Shown: positions 50,539 to 61,355, counted from the stretch's first letter. The stretch: DNA of 64,000 nucleotides from Cesiribacter andamanensis AMV16 (GCF_000348925.1 NZ_AODQ01000006.1:1-64000), one strand, 5' to 3'. Translations and numbers: made by a program. Notes: generated by a model not told the origin, from the sequence alone.

Positions 50539-52326
50539 ATGAAAAATATTCGCAACTTCTGCATCATTGCCCACATCGACCACGGGAAAAGCACCCTGGC
50601 AGATCGCCTGCTGGAGTTTACCCAAACGGTGAGTGACCGGGACATGAAGGCACAATTGCTTGATAATATGGACCTGGAGCGGGAGCGTGGCATTACCATC
50701 AAAAGCCACGCCATCCAGATGAACTATACCAAAGACGGGCAGGAGTACATCCTGAACCTGATTGATACCCCGGGCCACGTAGACTTCAGCTACGAAGTAT
50801 CGCGCTCCATTGCCGCCTGTGAGGGGGCGCTGCTGATCGTAGATGCCTCCCAGGGGGTAGAAGCCCAGACCATCTCCAACCTGTACATGGCCCTGGGCCA
50901 GGACCTGGAGATCATCCCCGTACTGAATAAAATAGACCTGCCTGGTGCCCAGCCCGAAGAAATGGCCGATCAGGTCATTGAGTTGCTGGGCTGCGATCGG
51001 GAAGATATTATTCTGGCCAGCGGCAAGGAGGGGATCGGAATCAAGGATATTCTGGATGCCATTGTGGAGCGTGTACCTGCCCCCACCGGCGACCCCGAGG
51101 CGCCCCTGCAGGCCATGATCTTCGACTCGCAGTTCAACTCCTACCGGGGCGTGGAGGTAATCTTCCGGGTACTGAACGGCACCATCCGCCAGGGCGATAA
51201 GGTAAAATTTCTGGCTACGGGCAAAGAATATGGCGCCGATGAGATTGGTACCCTCAAAATGACCCAGGTAGCCAAGAAAGAGATTAAGGCAGGCGATGTA
51301 GGCTACCTGATCTCCGGCATTAAAGTGGCCAAAGAGGTAAAGGTGGGTGACACCATTACCCATGTGCACCGGCCGGCCACCAAGCCCATTAAGGGATTTG
51401 AAGAAGTAAAGCCGATGGTATTTGCCGGTATTTATCCGGTTGAGACCACCGATTACGAAGAGCTGCGCTACAGCATGGAAAAATTGCAGCTAAACGACGC
51501 CTCGCTGGTGTGGGAGCCCGAAACCTCGGCTGCCCTTGGCTTCGGCTTCCGCTGCGGCTTTTTGGGCATGCTGCACATGGAGATCGTGCAGGAGCGCCTG
51601 GAGCGCGAGTTTGACATGACGGTGATCACCACCGTACCCAGCGTGCAGTTCCATACCTACCTCAAAAGCGGCGAAAAGGTAATTGTAAACGCCCCCTCCG
51701 AGTTGCCCGAGCCCAACTATGTAGACCATATCGAGGAGCCCTTCATCAAGGCGCAGATCATCTCCAAATCGGAATATGTGGGCTCCATCATGACGCTTTG
51801 CATGGAGAAAAGGGGTATCCTTAAGAACCAGGTGTACCTGACCTCCGACCGGGTAGAGCTTACCTTTGATATGCCGCTGAGCGAAATGGTGTTCGACTTT
51901 TTCGATAAGCTCAAGACCATTAGCCGCGGCTATGCCTCGCTCGATTATGAGCTGCTGGGCTTCCGCGAATCCACCATGGTAAAGCTGGACATTATGCTCA
52001 ATGGCGAAAAGGTGGATGCCCTCTCGGCCATTGTGCACCGCGATAAAGCCTATGACTGGGGCAAGCGCCTCTGCGAAAAGCTCAAGGAACTGCTGCCGCG
52101 CCAGCAATTCGAGATTGCCATACAGGCGGCGATTGGTACTAAGGTAATTGCCCGGGAAACCGTAAAAGCCCTGCGCAAGAACGTACTGGCCAAGTGCTAC
52201 GGCGGTGACATCAGCCGCAAGCGCAAGCTATTGGAAAAGCAAAAGAAGGGTAAGAAACGCATGCGCCAGGTAGGCAACGTAGAGATACCACAAGAGGCCT
52301 TTATGGCCGTACTAAAACTGGACTAA
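50539..52326 (+). CDS. lepA: Elongation factor 4 (LepA)
   Basis: A 595-residue translational GTPase. G1 is [16 protein letters not shown]2/G3 contain [13 protein letters not shown] and DTPGHVDF, G4 is NKIDLPGA. The C-terminal LepA-specific domain has the conserved [20 protein letters not shown]. It binds the ribosome and helps translation under stress. The start at 50539 ([16 protein letters not shown]) matches the family. Confidence 0.97.
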   Translation: MKNIRNFCIIAHIDHGKSTLADRLLEFTQTVSDRDMKAQLLDNMDLERERGITIKSHAIQMNYTKDGQEYILNLIDTPGHVDFSYEVSRSIAACEGALLIVDASQGVEAQTISNLYMALGQDLEIIPVLNKIDLPGAQPEEMADQVIELLGCDREDIILASGKEGIGIKDILDAIVERVPAPTGDPEAPLQAMIFDSQFNSYRGVEVIFRVLNGTIRQGDKVKFLATGKEYGADEIGTLKMTQVAKKEIKAGDVGYLISGIKVAKEVKVGDTITHVHRPATKPIKGFEEVKPMVFAGIYPVETTDYEELRYSMEKLQLNDASLVWEPETSAALGFGFRCGFLGMLHMEIVQERLEREFDMTVITTVPSVQFHTYLKSGEKVIVNAPSELPEPNYVDHIEEPFIKAQIISKSEYVGSIMTLCMEKRGILKNQVYLTSDRVELTFDMPLSEMVFDFFDKLKTISRGYASLDYELLGFRESTMVKLDIMLNGEKVDALSAIVHRDKAYDWGKRLCEKLKELLPRQQFEIAIQAAIGTKVIARETVKALRKNVLAKCYGGDISRKRKLLEKQKKGKKRMRQVGNVEIPQEAFMAVLKLD

Positions 52327-52333
52327 TACCCCC

Positions 52334-52371
52334 TGCAGCTTCGGCCTAACCGCCGGAGCTGCACTTTTTTT
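52334..52371 (+). terminator. Terminator of lepA
   Basis: TGCAGCTTCGGC (52334-52345) pairs with GCCGGAGCTGCA (52352-52363) with one wobble pair, followed by a T7 run. Confidence 0.9.
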
Positions 52372-52470
52372 ACGGCATACCCCCTTGGGTACCGGTGATA
52401 AATAGTAGTATTCAACCAAACACAGCCCTTCTGTCTGCAGAGAGAAGGAGGTATACCACCCATAGCCCAT

Positions 52471-53373
52471 ATGACACCACATCCACGCGGTTTTTTGCTT
52501 GATGGCAAGGCCCTGAGCGAAACCATTCAGGCAGAGATAGCCGAACAGGTAAACGAGATGAAGAAAAAGGGTCGCAAGGTACCCCACCTGGCCGCTGTAC
52601 TGGTCGGCAGCGATGGCGCCAGCGAAACCTACGTAAGCCACAAGGTAAAAGCCTGCGAGCGGGTAGGCTTTGCCAGCACCCTCAGGCGCTTTCCCGACAC
52701 CACCACCGAGCAGGAGCTGCTGGAGGCCATTGATGAGCTGAACAACGATCCGCAGATTGACGGTTTTATTGTGCAGCTGCCCCTGCCCAGGCACATTCGG
52801 GTGGATAAAGTGCTGGAACGGATAAGCCCGGCCAAAGATGTAGATGGCTTTCATCCCATGAACACCGGCCGCATGGTGGCCAACCTGCCCGCCTACAAGC
52901 CCGCCACGCCCGACGGCATTGTGGAAATGATCAACCGCTTTAACATTCCTACCCGTGGGCGGCATGTGGTGGTGATTGGGCGTAGCCTGATTGTGGGTAC
53001 CCCCATCAGCCTGCTGCTGAGCCGCGAGGGCTATCCCGGCGATGCCACCGTAACCCTCTGCCACCGCTATACCGAGGGGCTGGCCAACTACACCCGTACG
53101 GCCGATATCCTGATTGTGGCCGTAGGCATTCCCGGCTTCGTTACCGCCGATATGATCAAAGAAGGGGCTACGGTAATTGACGTAGGCATAACCCGCGTGG
53201 CGGATGAGAGCAAAAAAAGCGGCTTCAGCCTGAAGGGAGATGTGGACTTTGAAGGAGTAAAGCCAAAGGCCGCCTTTATTACCCCGGTGCCGGGTGGTGT
53301 TGGGCCCATGACCATTGCCTCCCTGCTGAAAAATACCCTGCTGGCAGCCAAAGGAGCTGTGTACGGTAAGTAA
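52471..53373 (+). CDS. folD: Methylenetetrahydrofolate dehydrogenase/cyclohydrolase FolD
   Basis: A 300-residue bifunctional enzyme. The lysine motif is ETYVSHKVKACERVGF, with GFIVQLPLPRHI, VVIGRSLIVGTPISLLL (NADP loop) and PVPGGVGPMTIASLL near the end. It interconverts one-carbon folate forms. It has its own unit between the lepA terminator and a downstream hairpin. Confidence 0.96.
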   Translation: MTPHPRGFLLDGKALSETIQAEIAEQVNEMKKKGRKVPHLAAVLVGSDGASETYVSHKVKACERVGFASTLRRFPDTTTEQELLEAIDELNNDPQIDGFIVQLPLPRHIRVDKVLERISPAKDVDGFHPMNTGRMVANLPAYKPATPDGIVEMINRFNIPTRGRHVVVIGRSLIVGTPISLLLSREGYPGDATVTLCHRYTEGLANYTRTADILIVAVGIPGFVTADMIKEGATVIDVGITRVADESKKSGFSLKGDVDFEGVKPKAAFITPVPGGVGPMTIASLLKNTLLAAKGAVYGK

Positions 53374-53601
53374 GAGGATCAGACCAGCCAAGGCGTTTTG
53401 AGGGGGATGGGTGTAGTATTGATTGGTGGGTGTTGGTCTACTGATGCCGGGCAGGCATTGGCTCTTCCCCAAGGGGGGCGTACCCAATGGGAGCATGCCT
53501 GGAGTATCATGATGGATTACTATCCCAGACTATATATAGTATACCAAAAACTGAGCTAAATACGTTTATTCCTGAGCCTGTACGATTGGGCTAATCCGGG
53601 G

Positions 53602-53630
53602 GCCTGCTGGTAATTGTCAGCAGGCTTTCT
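53602..53630 (+). terminator. Terminator-like hairpin upstream of the OmpA gene
   Basis: GCCTGCTG (53602-53609) pairs with CAGCAGGC (53618-53625), followed by TTTCTT. It lies 230 bp after folD and 30 bp before the next gene, so it may end the folD transcript or attenuate the next one. Confidence 0.6.
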
Positions 53631-53659
53631 TACATTTAAATATACTCCAACGGCATTCC

Positions 53660-55594
53660 ATGCACAAACTCCTCTACCTGCTCGTAACCCTTATCTGGCT
53701 GGCTACGGCCGGAAGTGCCCTGGCACAGCGCCCGGCTACCTACTCTACCTCTAACAAAAAGGCCATTAAAGCCTATGAGGCCTCTGAAAACTACATGATG
53801 CGCCGCCAGTGGCGGGAGGTGATCAGCTTGCTGGAAGAAGCCGTTAAGCGCGATGGTGAGTTTGTAGAGGCACGGGTGCGCCTGGCAACGGCCTACCGCA
53901 CGGTTGGCATGCAGGATGCGGCCATTGCGCAGCTGGAAGCTGCTGCCAACCCAAAAAAGGGAGCGGCTGCCCCCGAAGCCCTCTTTGCCCTTGGTGAACT
54001 GTACTGGCAAACCGGCCGCTACCAGCAGGCGCAGGAAAAGCTGCAGGCCTACCAGGCCACCAATCCCCGGCAGAAGCCCCTCCTTGCCGCAACCCACCAA
54101 ATGCTGGCCGGAACCGAGTTTGCGCTGAAGCAGCTGCAGAACCCGCTGCCCTTTGACCCGAAGCCCATGCCGCAGCAGGTCAATAAATTTCCGCAGCAGT
54201 ATTTCCCGGTTCTGACCGTAGATGCCCGCACCCTGATCTTTACCGCCCGGGAAAGCAGCAGCACGCAGGATATGGAAGACCTCTACATAAGCCGGAAGGG
54301 GGAGGGGGGAGAGTGGTCGGCGCCTGAGTCGCTATCCGATGTGATCAACACCGCTTATAACGAGGGCACGGCGACCATCTCGGCCGATGGGCGCACCCTG
54401 ATCTTTACCTCCTGCCAGGGGCGCCGCAGCTACGGGCGCTGCGATCTGTACATTTCCCAAAAGACAGGCGCCAGCTGGAGTGAGCCCCGCAACATAGGAT
54501 CCGCCATCAATACCCGGCACTGGGAAAGCCAGCCCTCCCTTTCTGCAGATGGACGCACCCTTTATTTTGTCTCTGACCGCCCAGGTGGCCAGGGATCGCG
54601 GGATATCTGGGTCAGCAGCCGCAACGAGCAGGGGGAGTGGAGCGAGGCTCGCAACCTGGGTGCTCCCATCAATACCCCCGGGGAAGAGATCTCGCCCCAG
54701 ATTCATGCCAACGGGCAAACGCTCTATTTTTCCTCCAACGGGCATGTGGGCATGGGCGGCTACGACCTGTTTTTGAGCGAGCAGCAGCAGGATGGTAGCT
54801 GGCAGCAGCCCCGCAACCTGGGCTACCCCATCAACACCCATGAAGACCAGGTATCGCTCTTTGTAACGGCCGATGGCAGTCAGGGCTTTTATTCGCAGGA
54901 GGTAATGCGGGGTGGCCAGCTCCAGAGCAGCACGCTGTACCAGTTTGGCCTGCCCGAAAGTGCCCGGGTGCGCAACCGCAGCAGCTATGTAACAGGTCGT
55001 ATTTTTGATGCCCAAACCAAAAAGCCCCTTGGAGCTACCGTACAGCTCTACAACCTTGCCAGTCAGAAAATGGAGCAGGAGGTATCAGCCGATCCGGAGA
55101 CGGGCCTCTATTATATGGTACTGACCGAGGGGGCTCCGTATGCCCTCTACGTAAACCGGCAGGGCTATCTGTTCAAGAGCCTGTCGTTTGATTTTGGCCG
55201 GGGGCAGAATTTCAATCCTGTAACATTGGATGTGTACCTTGATCCCATCCGGGCGGGCATGATCACCCGGCTTAACAATATATTTTTTGAAACCGACAAG
55301 TATGCCATACAGGCCCGCAGCGAAACTGAGCTGCAGCGCGTTGCTGATTTTTTGAGGCAGAATCCTGACCTACGCATCGAGATCAGCGGACATACCGATG
55401 ATGTAGGAAATGCTGCCTATAATCAACAATTATCCGAGAAAAGAGCCCAGGCGGTGTACCAGTGGCTGGCCGATCAGGGCATACCGGCTGGCCGCCTGAA
55501 AGCCAAAGGCTATGGACAAACCCAGCCCCAACTACCCAATACCTCAGACGAAAATCGCCAGCAGAACCGCAGAATCGAGTTTAGGATACTTTAA
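53660..55594 (+). CDS. PorE-like OmpA-family protein (TPR, beta-propeller, CarboxypepD_reg, OmpA)
   Basis: A 644-residue protein with, in order, a signal peptide (MHKLLYLLVTLIWLATAGSA); TPR-like helices (residues 35-155); PD40/WD40-like propeller repeats (about 170-430, with SADGRTLIFTSCQG and SADGRTLYFVSDRPGG); a carboxypeptidase-regulatory-like domain (about 440-520, TGRIFDAQTKKPLGATVQL); and a C-terminal OmpA domain (peptidoglycan motif ISGHTDDVGNAAYNQQLSEK). The order is that of PorE, a type IX secretion component, though PorE is a lipoprotein and no lipobox is seen here. It may be a paralogue. Confidence 0.82.
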   Translation: MHKLLYLLVTLIWLATAGSALAQRPATYSTSNKKAIKAYEASENYMMRRQWREVISLLEEAVKRDGEFVEARVRLATAYRTVGMQDAAIAQLEAAANPKKGAAAPEALFALGELYWQTGRYQQAQEKLQAYQATNPRQKPLLAATHQMLAGTEFALKQLQNPLPFDPKPMPQQVNKFPQQYFPVLTVDARTLIFTARESSSTQDMEDLYISRKGEGGEWSAPESLSDVINTAYNEGTATISADGRTLIFTSCQGRRSYGRCDLYISQKTGASWSEPRNIGSAINTRHWESQPSLSADGRTLYFVSDRPGGQGSRDIWVSSRNEQGEWSEARNLGAPINTPGEEISPQIHANGQTLYFSSNGHVGMGGYDLFLSEQQQDGSWQQPRNLGYPINTHEDQVSLFVTADGSQGFYSQEVMRGGQLQSSTLYQFGLPESARVRNRSSYVTGRIFDAQTKKPLGATVQLYNLASQKMEQEVSADPETGLYYMVLTEGAPYALYVNRQGYLFKSLSFDFGRGQNFNPVTLDVYLDPIRAGMITRLNNIFFETDKYAIQARSETELQRVADFLRQNPDLRIEISGHTDDVGNAAYNQQLSEKRAQAVYQWLADQGIPAGRLKAKGYGQTQPQLPNTSDENRQQNRRIEFRIL

Positions 55595-55856
55595 AGGAAG
55601 TAGGTTGTCGGGATAGTTGTAAGGTCTGTATTGATTTTTGAATGATACTGCTGATGATCCAGAAAAGCATAGCAGCTTCGCAGGTTTATAGGGACTTGCA
55701 AAATAGGGTATGGGTACCATCTATAGCCTTATGTATTGATTGGGTGTTTCAAAATTATTTTATAACCCATTCAACCTTCTTGCAAAAGAATGTGTCACTA
55801 TCCAGGAATGCAATGTAATTTTATAGGTACTTTTGAAATAAAAGTAGTTTAACCTG

Positions 55857-55886
55857 TTGTATTAAATTTTTGAAGACTATACTTTA
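55857..55886 (+). promoter_or_regulatory. Candidate promoter of the SusC gene
   Basis: TTG (55857-55859) and TATACTTTA (55878-55886), about 18 bp apart, are a fair match to the phylum promoter. Three TTAATC words follow at 55912, 55923 and 55934, spaced 11 bp, just before the ATG. The 55595-55943 gap is AT-rich and otherwise featureless. Confidence 0.4.
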
Positions 55887-55943
55887 GCGAGGTCTGATTT
55901 TTAATTTTTATTTAATCTCCACTTAATCCCTAGTTAATCTTTT

Positions 55944-58900
55944 ATGAAGAGGATTTTACTGTTAACCATGGCGTTGTTCATGACCATTAGTGTGGCATGG
56001 GCGCAACGAACAGTGACAGGCAAAGTGACCGATGCTGCCAGCTCGGATCCCCTGCCAGGTGTTGCTGTTCGTGTTAAGAACTCATCAGTAGGTACAGTTA
56101 CCGATATTGATGGTAACTACCGTATAGAGGTAGCCGGTGATGATGCCGTTCTTGTTTTCTCGTATGTAGGCTACCTCGATAAAGAGGAGCGCGTAGGCAC
56201 CAGAACAACTATTAACGTTTCCATTGCGGAGAACGTAGAGCAGCTGGAAGCAGTAGTAGTAACTGCCCTTGGTATCACCAGGGAAGAACGCTCGCTGGGC
56301 TATGCCGTGCAGGAAGTAAAGGGCGAGGAACTAACCCGCGCCAAGGAAACCAACATCGTAAACTCACTGCAGGGTCAGATTGCCGGTGTGCAGATTCAGG
56401 GTACCTCCGGAGCGTTGGGTGGTGCTTCGCGGATCACTGTTCGTGGTTCCAGCTCCTTTCTGGGTGAAAACCAGCCACTCTTTGTAGTGGATGGAGTACC
56501 CATCGATAACTCAAACTATGCTTCTACAGACCAACAGACTGGTTTTGGTGGCGGTGCCTATGATTATGGCAATGCCGCAGCCGACATCAACCCGGATGAT
56601 ATCGAAAGCATGTCGGTGCTGAAAGGAGCTTCTGCTACGGCTCTTTACGGTTCTCGTGGATCTAATGGTGTAATCGTAATCACTACAAAGAGTGGCCGTG
56701 GCCGTAAAGGTATTGGCATCAGTGTTAACTCCAACACTACTTTTGAAAAGCCACTTGCCCTCATCCCCCACCAGCAGCTCTATGGCGGTGGTGCTATCAA
56801 CCCCGATGATCCTTCCGGTTTCTATACCTTTACAGAGAATGGGCAGCAGTACTACTATCCTGCGTATGCAAAAGATGGTGCCTGGGGTCCTCGCTACAAC
56901 CCGGATATTCAGGTGCGCCACTGGGACTCCTGGGATCCTAACAGCCCCAATTATGGCGAAACCCGTCCATGGGTAGCTCCGGCCAACGACTATACCACCT
57001 TCTTCGAGACTGGTCAGACGTATAACAACAACGTTGCCCTTACTGGCGCCAACGAATTTGGTAACTTCCGCCTTTCGCTCACCAATGTGGATCAGAAGGG
57101 CATAATGCCAAACTCAGGTCTGGGCAGAAATACAGTAAGCTTTAATGGCGATTACAAGCTTACCGATAAATTGCGTACCAGCGCCGGTGTAAACTATGTT
57201 GTAACAGAAGGCAACGGCCGTTTTGCTACCGGTTATGATAACAACAACGTAATGCAGGGTTTTACCCAGTGGTGGCAGACCCAACTGGACTTTGAACGCC
57301 TGAAAGATTACAAGCGAGAAGACGGTACCCAGCAGACCTGGAACCCCAAAGGCCCGATCGTAGATGATAACGGTAACCTACTTGGCTTCGATTCTAGCCC
57401 CATGTACTTTGATAACCCGTACTGGGTACGCTACGAGAACTTCCAGCGCGACCGTAGAGACCGGGTATTTGGTAATTTTGGTGTAGATTATGAACTGCTG
57501 AAGGGACTAACGGCTTCTGGTCAGGTAAGCACCGATAGCTATACCTTCAGAGCAGAAGAAGCCCGTGCTGTAGGCGGTATCGACATCCCAGAGTATTCTG
57601 AGCAAGTGCGTACCTTCCGGGAAACCAATGCCGACCTGCGACTAATGTATAACAACCGTTTTGGCGAATTCTCGCTGAATGCTATTGTGGGTGCTAACCG
57701 CATGCGTCAGAGCACTAACTTCAACAGCATAGCTACTACCGAAGGCTTGAGCTTGGCGGGCTTCTACAATATTTCTAACTCAGTAGGCACCCCCCTGATT
57801 CAGACCTATCAGACCAACAGAGGTATTAACTCGGTGTATAACTCAGTTTCTGCCGGTTGGAGAGATATGTTCTTTGCAGACTTTGCCGTACGGGTAGACT
57901 GGGCCTCGACGCTCTCTCCGCAGTTCAACAGATATGTGTATCCTTCCTTGCAGACCAGCTTTGTATTTACTGAGCTACCTGCCTTCCAGGATCTTAACTT
58001 CCTGTCGTTTGGTAAGCTGAGAGCAAGTATTGGCCGTACCGGTAATGGTCTGGTAGATCCTTACCAGCTGTATAATACGTTTACACCACTTACGCCTAAC
58101 TTTGGTACAGATCCTCGCTTTACTGTACCCAATGCCCGTCCTAATCCAGATCTGAAAGCTGAGATGACCGACGAGTGGGAAGTAGGTACCAACCTGAGAT
58201 TCCTGCAAAGCCGTGTTGATCTGGATGTAGCCTATTACAACCGCTTGTCGTATGACCAGATCTTCAGCGTTGCTTCTTCTGCTGCTACGGGCTTTACCTC
58301 ACGCCTGGTAAATGCCGGTGAGATGCGTAACCGAGGCCTTGAAATTACACTGAATGCCATCCCTGTTCAAACCAACGACTTCCAGTGGAATATGGGGCTG
58401 AACTTCTCCAGAATCTGGAACCGAGTGGAGTCACTGGGCGAAATTGAGAACATCCGCGTAGGTACCACCTGGGCCGCAGAATTGAGAATTCAGCGTGATC
58501 TGCCCTACATGGCCATCATGGGACGAGATGTGGTTAGAAATGATAATGGCGACCCAATTATCAATGAGAATGGTTTCTATGAGCTTACCCCTAACCGCGT
58601 ATATCTTGGCTCAGCCATTGCTGACTACACAGGTGGTTTCAAAAACGAATTTACCTACAAGGGTGTGACTTTGGGTGCTCTTATTGACTTCCAGAAAGGT
58701 GGCGGCATGCACTCTTCTTCAATTCAGTGGGCCAGATATTCTGGTATGCTACCTGAAACTGCTGAAGGCGGCATTCGTGAAAATGGTATAATCCTGCCAG
58801 GGGTTACCGAAGATGGCCAGCCTAATACGAAGGCCGTTGATGCACTTACCTACTACCAGACGTACTGGAGCATAGGTGGCCTGAATTATTTCGACGCCAG

Positions 58901-59138
58901 CTTTGTTAAGCTGAGAGAGCTTCGCCTTACCTACACCGTGCCGGCCAGAGTGTTTGGTCGCATGCCATTTAGAAATGTAAACGTAGGTATCATTGGTCGT
59001 AACCTGGCAATTCTGCACTCGAATGTTCCATATCTTGATCCTCAAATGGTTACAGGTTCTGGTAACGCGCAGGGTCTCGAGAACGCCCAGATTCCTTCTA
59101 CCAGATCAATTGGTTTTAGCTTGAGCTTCTCACTTTAA
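55944..59138 (+). CDS. SusC/RagA-family TonB-linked outer-membrane protein
   Basis: A 1064-residue receptor. A signal peptide (MKRILLLTMALFMTISVAWA) is followed by a CarboxypepD_reg domain (RTVTGKVTDAASSDPLPGVA), a TonB box region (EAVVVTALGITREERSLGY) and a plug domain with LYGSRGSNGVIVITTKSG, then the beta-barrel ending SIGFSLSFSL with a terminal aromatic-aliphatic pattern. It imports a ligand, usually a glycan or peptide, with the SusD partner that follows 38 bp later. No glycoside hydrolase or regulator is next to it, so the substrate is unknown. Codon choice (GGT, GCT, CGT) is less GC-rich than in neighbouring genes. Confidence 0.95.
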   Translation: MKRILLLTMALFMTISVAWAQRTVTGKVTDAASSDPLPGVAVRVKNSSVGTVTDIDGNYRIEVAGDDAVLVFSYVGYLDKEERVGTRTTINVSIAENVEQLEAVVVTALGITREERSLGYAVQEVKGEELTRAKETNIVNSLQGQIAGVQIQGTSGALGGASRITVRGSSSFLGENQPLFVVDGVPIDNSNYASTDQQTGFGGGAYDYGNAAADINPDDIESMSVLKGASATALYGSRGSNGVIVITTKSGRGRKGIGISVNSNTTFEKPLALIPHQQLYGGGAINPDDPSGFYTFTENGQQYYYPAYAKDGAWGPRYNPDIQVRHWDSWDPNSPNYGETRPWVAPANDYTTFFETGQTYNNNVALTGANEFGNFRLSLTNVDQKGIMPNSGLGRNTVSFNGDYKLTDKLRTSAGVNYVVTEGNGRFATGYDNNNVMQGFTQWWQTQLDFERLKDYKREDGTQQTWNPKGPIVDDNGNLLGFDSSPMYFDNPYWVRYENFQRDRRDRVFGNFGVDYELLKGLTASGQVSTDSYTFRAEEARAVGGIDIPEYSEQVRTFRETNADLRLMYNNRFGEFSLNAIVGANRMRQSTNFNSIATTEGLSLAGFYNISNSVGTPLIQTYQTNRGINSVYNSVSAGWRDMFFADFAVRVDWASTLSPQFNRYVYPSLQTSFVFTELPAFQDLNFLSFGKLRASIGRTGNGLVDPYQLYNTFTPLTPNFGTDPRFTVPNARPNPDLKAEMTDEWEVGTNLRFLQSRVDLDVAYYNRLSYDQIFSVASSAATGFTSRLVNAGEMRNRGLEITLNAIPVQTNDFQWNMGLNFSRIWNRVESLGEIENIRVGTTWAAELRIQRDLPYMAIMGRDVVRNDNGDPIINENGFYELTPNRVYLGSAIADYTGGFKNEFTYKGVTLGALIDFQKGGGMHSSSIQWARYSGMLPETAEGGIRENGIILPGVTEDGQPNTKAVDALTYYQTYWSIGGLNYFDASFVKLRELRLTYTVPARVFGRMPFRNVNVGIIGRNLAILHSNVPYLDPQMVTGSGNAQGLENAQIPSTRSIGFSLSFSL

Positions 59139-59176
59139 TCCATTCTTTAGAAATTGAATTAACGAGACAACGAATT

Positions 59177-60616
59177 ATGGTCTATACTAATCTTAAAAGA
59201 GTAATACTGGCAGTTGTAGCTGCCAGTGTACTGGGACTCAGCGGCTGCGATAAGGGCTTCGATGAGATGAACATCGACCCCAACCAGCCCACGCGGGTAC
59301 CGGCTGAAAACCTGCTAACGCAGGCGCAGCTAAGCCTGAACCAACTATTCTGGGGCAGGGCGGCCAATGCTGAATTTGCCATGCTGCTGGTACAGCATTT
59401 TGCCCAAAATGAGTATGCTGAGGATTCGCGCTATACCATGCCGGCCGCCAATTTCGATGGCATTTGGAATACGGCGTATGCCGGTGGTCTCAATGACCTG
59501 GAAGTTGCCAAAACCATTGTTGAGAACAATGAAGCTATCAGTGATGTGGTAAGAGCCAATCAGATAGCTGTACTGGAGATCATGCAGGTATGGGCTTTCC
59601 ATAACCTCACTGATATGTTTGGTGATATTCCGTACAGCGAGGCACTGACCGATGAGCCTTATCCAAGCTATGATCCTCAGTCTGAGATCTATCCTGATCT
59701 AATTAGAAGATTAACAGAAGCATCTGCTCAAATTGACCCTACCGCCGGTAGTTTCTCCTCAGGTGACAATATCTATAGAGGTGATATGGAGCAATGGCGT
59801 TTGCTGGCCAATTCATTAAAGCTTCGCATTGCCATGCGCATGTCTGATGTAAACTCTTCAGCCGCCAGCACTGCTGTTGCTCAGGCTGTAGCTGATGGTG
59901 TGATCATGACCCATGCACAGGCTGCTACCTATGAGTTCGATCCGCAGGCTGCTTTGGCAAATCCACTGTACATTGATCAGGTGATCAACCGCCGGGATGA
60001 TTTTAGTGTATCCGAAACCTTGCTTGGCTACATGCAGGATGAAAATGACCCACGTGTATCTGCCTATGCAAACCCCAACGTATCGGGTAACTATGTAGGA
60101 ATGCCTTACGGACTTACCGATGCCGAGGCCTTTGCCCGTAAAGGCAATACCTCTCGTCCTAATGACGCCCTGCGTCAGCAGCAGTCTGAGGCCATCATCA
60201 TGGGTCCGGTTGAAGTTTATTTCTTGCTGGCTGAAGCGGCTGAGAAAGGATACATCTCCGGAGACGCTGCTGAATATTACACTGATGCACTGGAATTGTC
60301 CATGGACTACTGGGGTGTGTCAGATGCAGAGGCTACCGCCTATATTGCTGCGCATCCGTATAGCTCTGCTAACTGGCGCGAAGTAATTGGAACTCAAAAA
60401 TGGGTGGCCCTTTACATGCAAGGCCTGCAGGCCTGGGCAGAGTGGCGTAGACTGGATGCTCCGGATCTTGCCTTCCCGGCAGCTGCTGACCCGAGTGTAT
60501 CGGCCATTCCAGTGCGGGCACCTTATCCTGCTGGTGAAGAAGGTACCAACACCGAAAACCTGGCAGCAGTAGGCGTTAATGGCCTGGCTACCAAAATGTG
60601 GTGGGACGTTGACTAA
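59177..60616 (+). CDS. SusD/RagB-family outer-membrane lipoprotein
   Basis: A 479-residue lipoprotein, the partner of the preceding SusC protein. The signal peptide ends in lipobox LGLSGC; the mature part starts DKGFDEMNIDPNQPTRVPAE. TPR-like helices and a variable region follow, with family motifs GIWNTAYAGGLNDLEVAK and MQVWAFHNLTDMFGDIPYSE. The composition resembles the SusD_RagB-like DUF group. It binds the ligand at the cell surface. Confidence 0.93.
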   Translation: MVYTNLKRVILAVVAASVLGLSGCDKGFDEMNIDPNQPTRVPAENLLTQAQLSLNQLFWGRAANAEFAMLLVQHFAQNEYAEDSRYTMPAANFDGIWNTAYAGGLNDLEVAKTIVENNEAISDVVRANQIAVLEIMQVWAFHNLTDMFGDIPYSEALTDEPYPSYDPQSEIYPDLIRRLTEASAQIDPTAGSFSSGDNIYRGDMEQWRLLANSLKLRIAMRMSDVNSSAASTAVAQAVADGVIMTHAQAATYEFDPQAALANPLYIDQVINRRDDFSVSETLLGYMQDENDPRVSAYANPNVSGNYVGMPYGLTDAEAFARKGNTSRPNDALRQQQSEAIIMGPVEVYFLLAEAAEKGYISGDAAEYYTDALELSMDYWGVSDAEATAYIAAHPYSSANWREVIGTQKWVALYMQGLQAWAEWRRLDAPDLAFPAAADPSVSAIPVRAPYPAGEEGTNTENLAAVGVNGLATKMWWDVD

Positions 60617-60652
60617 TGCCGTTATCTATAAGAATTATAGTTAAATAAAAAA

Positions 60653-60685
60653 ACCACCTGTACTTTAGTACAGGTGGTTTTTTTT
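60653..60685 (+). terminator. Strong terminator after the SusD gene
   Basis: ACCACCTGTACT (60653-60664) and AGTACAGGTGGT (60667-60678) form a perfect 12-bp stem with a 2-nt gap, followed by a T run. The 670-bp stretch from 60686 to 61355 is AT-rich and holds no gene I can support; it should contain the promoter of the next SusC gene. Confidence 0.95.
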
Positions 60686-61355
60686 GTTAAACATGTCAGT
60701 CTACCGGAAAGTGTAGGTAAGGGCTGGCTCTTTATTTGAAATAAAAACAAGTACGGTTGCAAGGCTCATGCTGCCAGCGTCCTAAAAATTAGATTCCAGC
60801 CTTAGCATTGGGTATAATTATAAGAGAGCCGTCAATGTAGTCTGAGAATGAGATATAGGTAAGATGCTGTTGAAAATTATTAAGTGAAATCCCAATGAGT
60901 AAAGCTTGTTTGGGGAGTGGGATAAGACACCAAAGACTCTAAAAGCGAATGAACCAGCCAGAGAATTTTGTTTAACGAAAAGAATCTGCAAGTCATGAGA
61001 TCCAAAACACTCTATCACGACAGTTCTTAATAGTTAGGCCGTTAGAAAAATTTTCAAAGATTTTTTCAGCACAGGGAGGCAACCCTTCGAATTAAAATAT
61101 CATTAAAATAAAAAATCATACATAAGATGTTATAGAATCCAAATCCGCATTCAAGTGCTTGTGAACGCAGAATATGTAGGATTAAAATTTTATTAGAAAC
61201 TGATTTTAGTCATGTTTGCCAAATAAAGTCTTGTCTTATGGCATGCCAGAAAAATGATTGAGGCAAGATTTTGGCAGACGTAGTCATTTGTTTATTTTTT
61301 GTCTGGCCTCTATATTAGTGGCGGTCTTTATCAACAAACCAATTAATAATTACGT

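Noticed and set aside
52312-53496. Open frame antisense to folD (394 codons)
   Set aside because: folD is clear on the plus strand; the antisense product is low in recognisable structure.
53437-53506. Imperfect inverted repeat GCAGGCATTGG / CAATGGGAGCATGCC
   Set aside because: Stem is interrupted and there is no T run, so I did not list it as a terminator.
60818-61018. Minus-strand ORF in the gap between SusD and SusC
   Set aside because: Short, AT-rich, no signal peptide or domain, no promoter; more likely chance.
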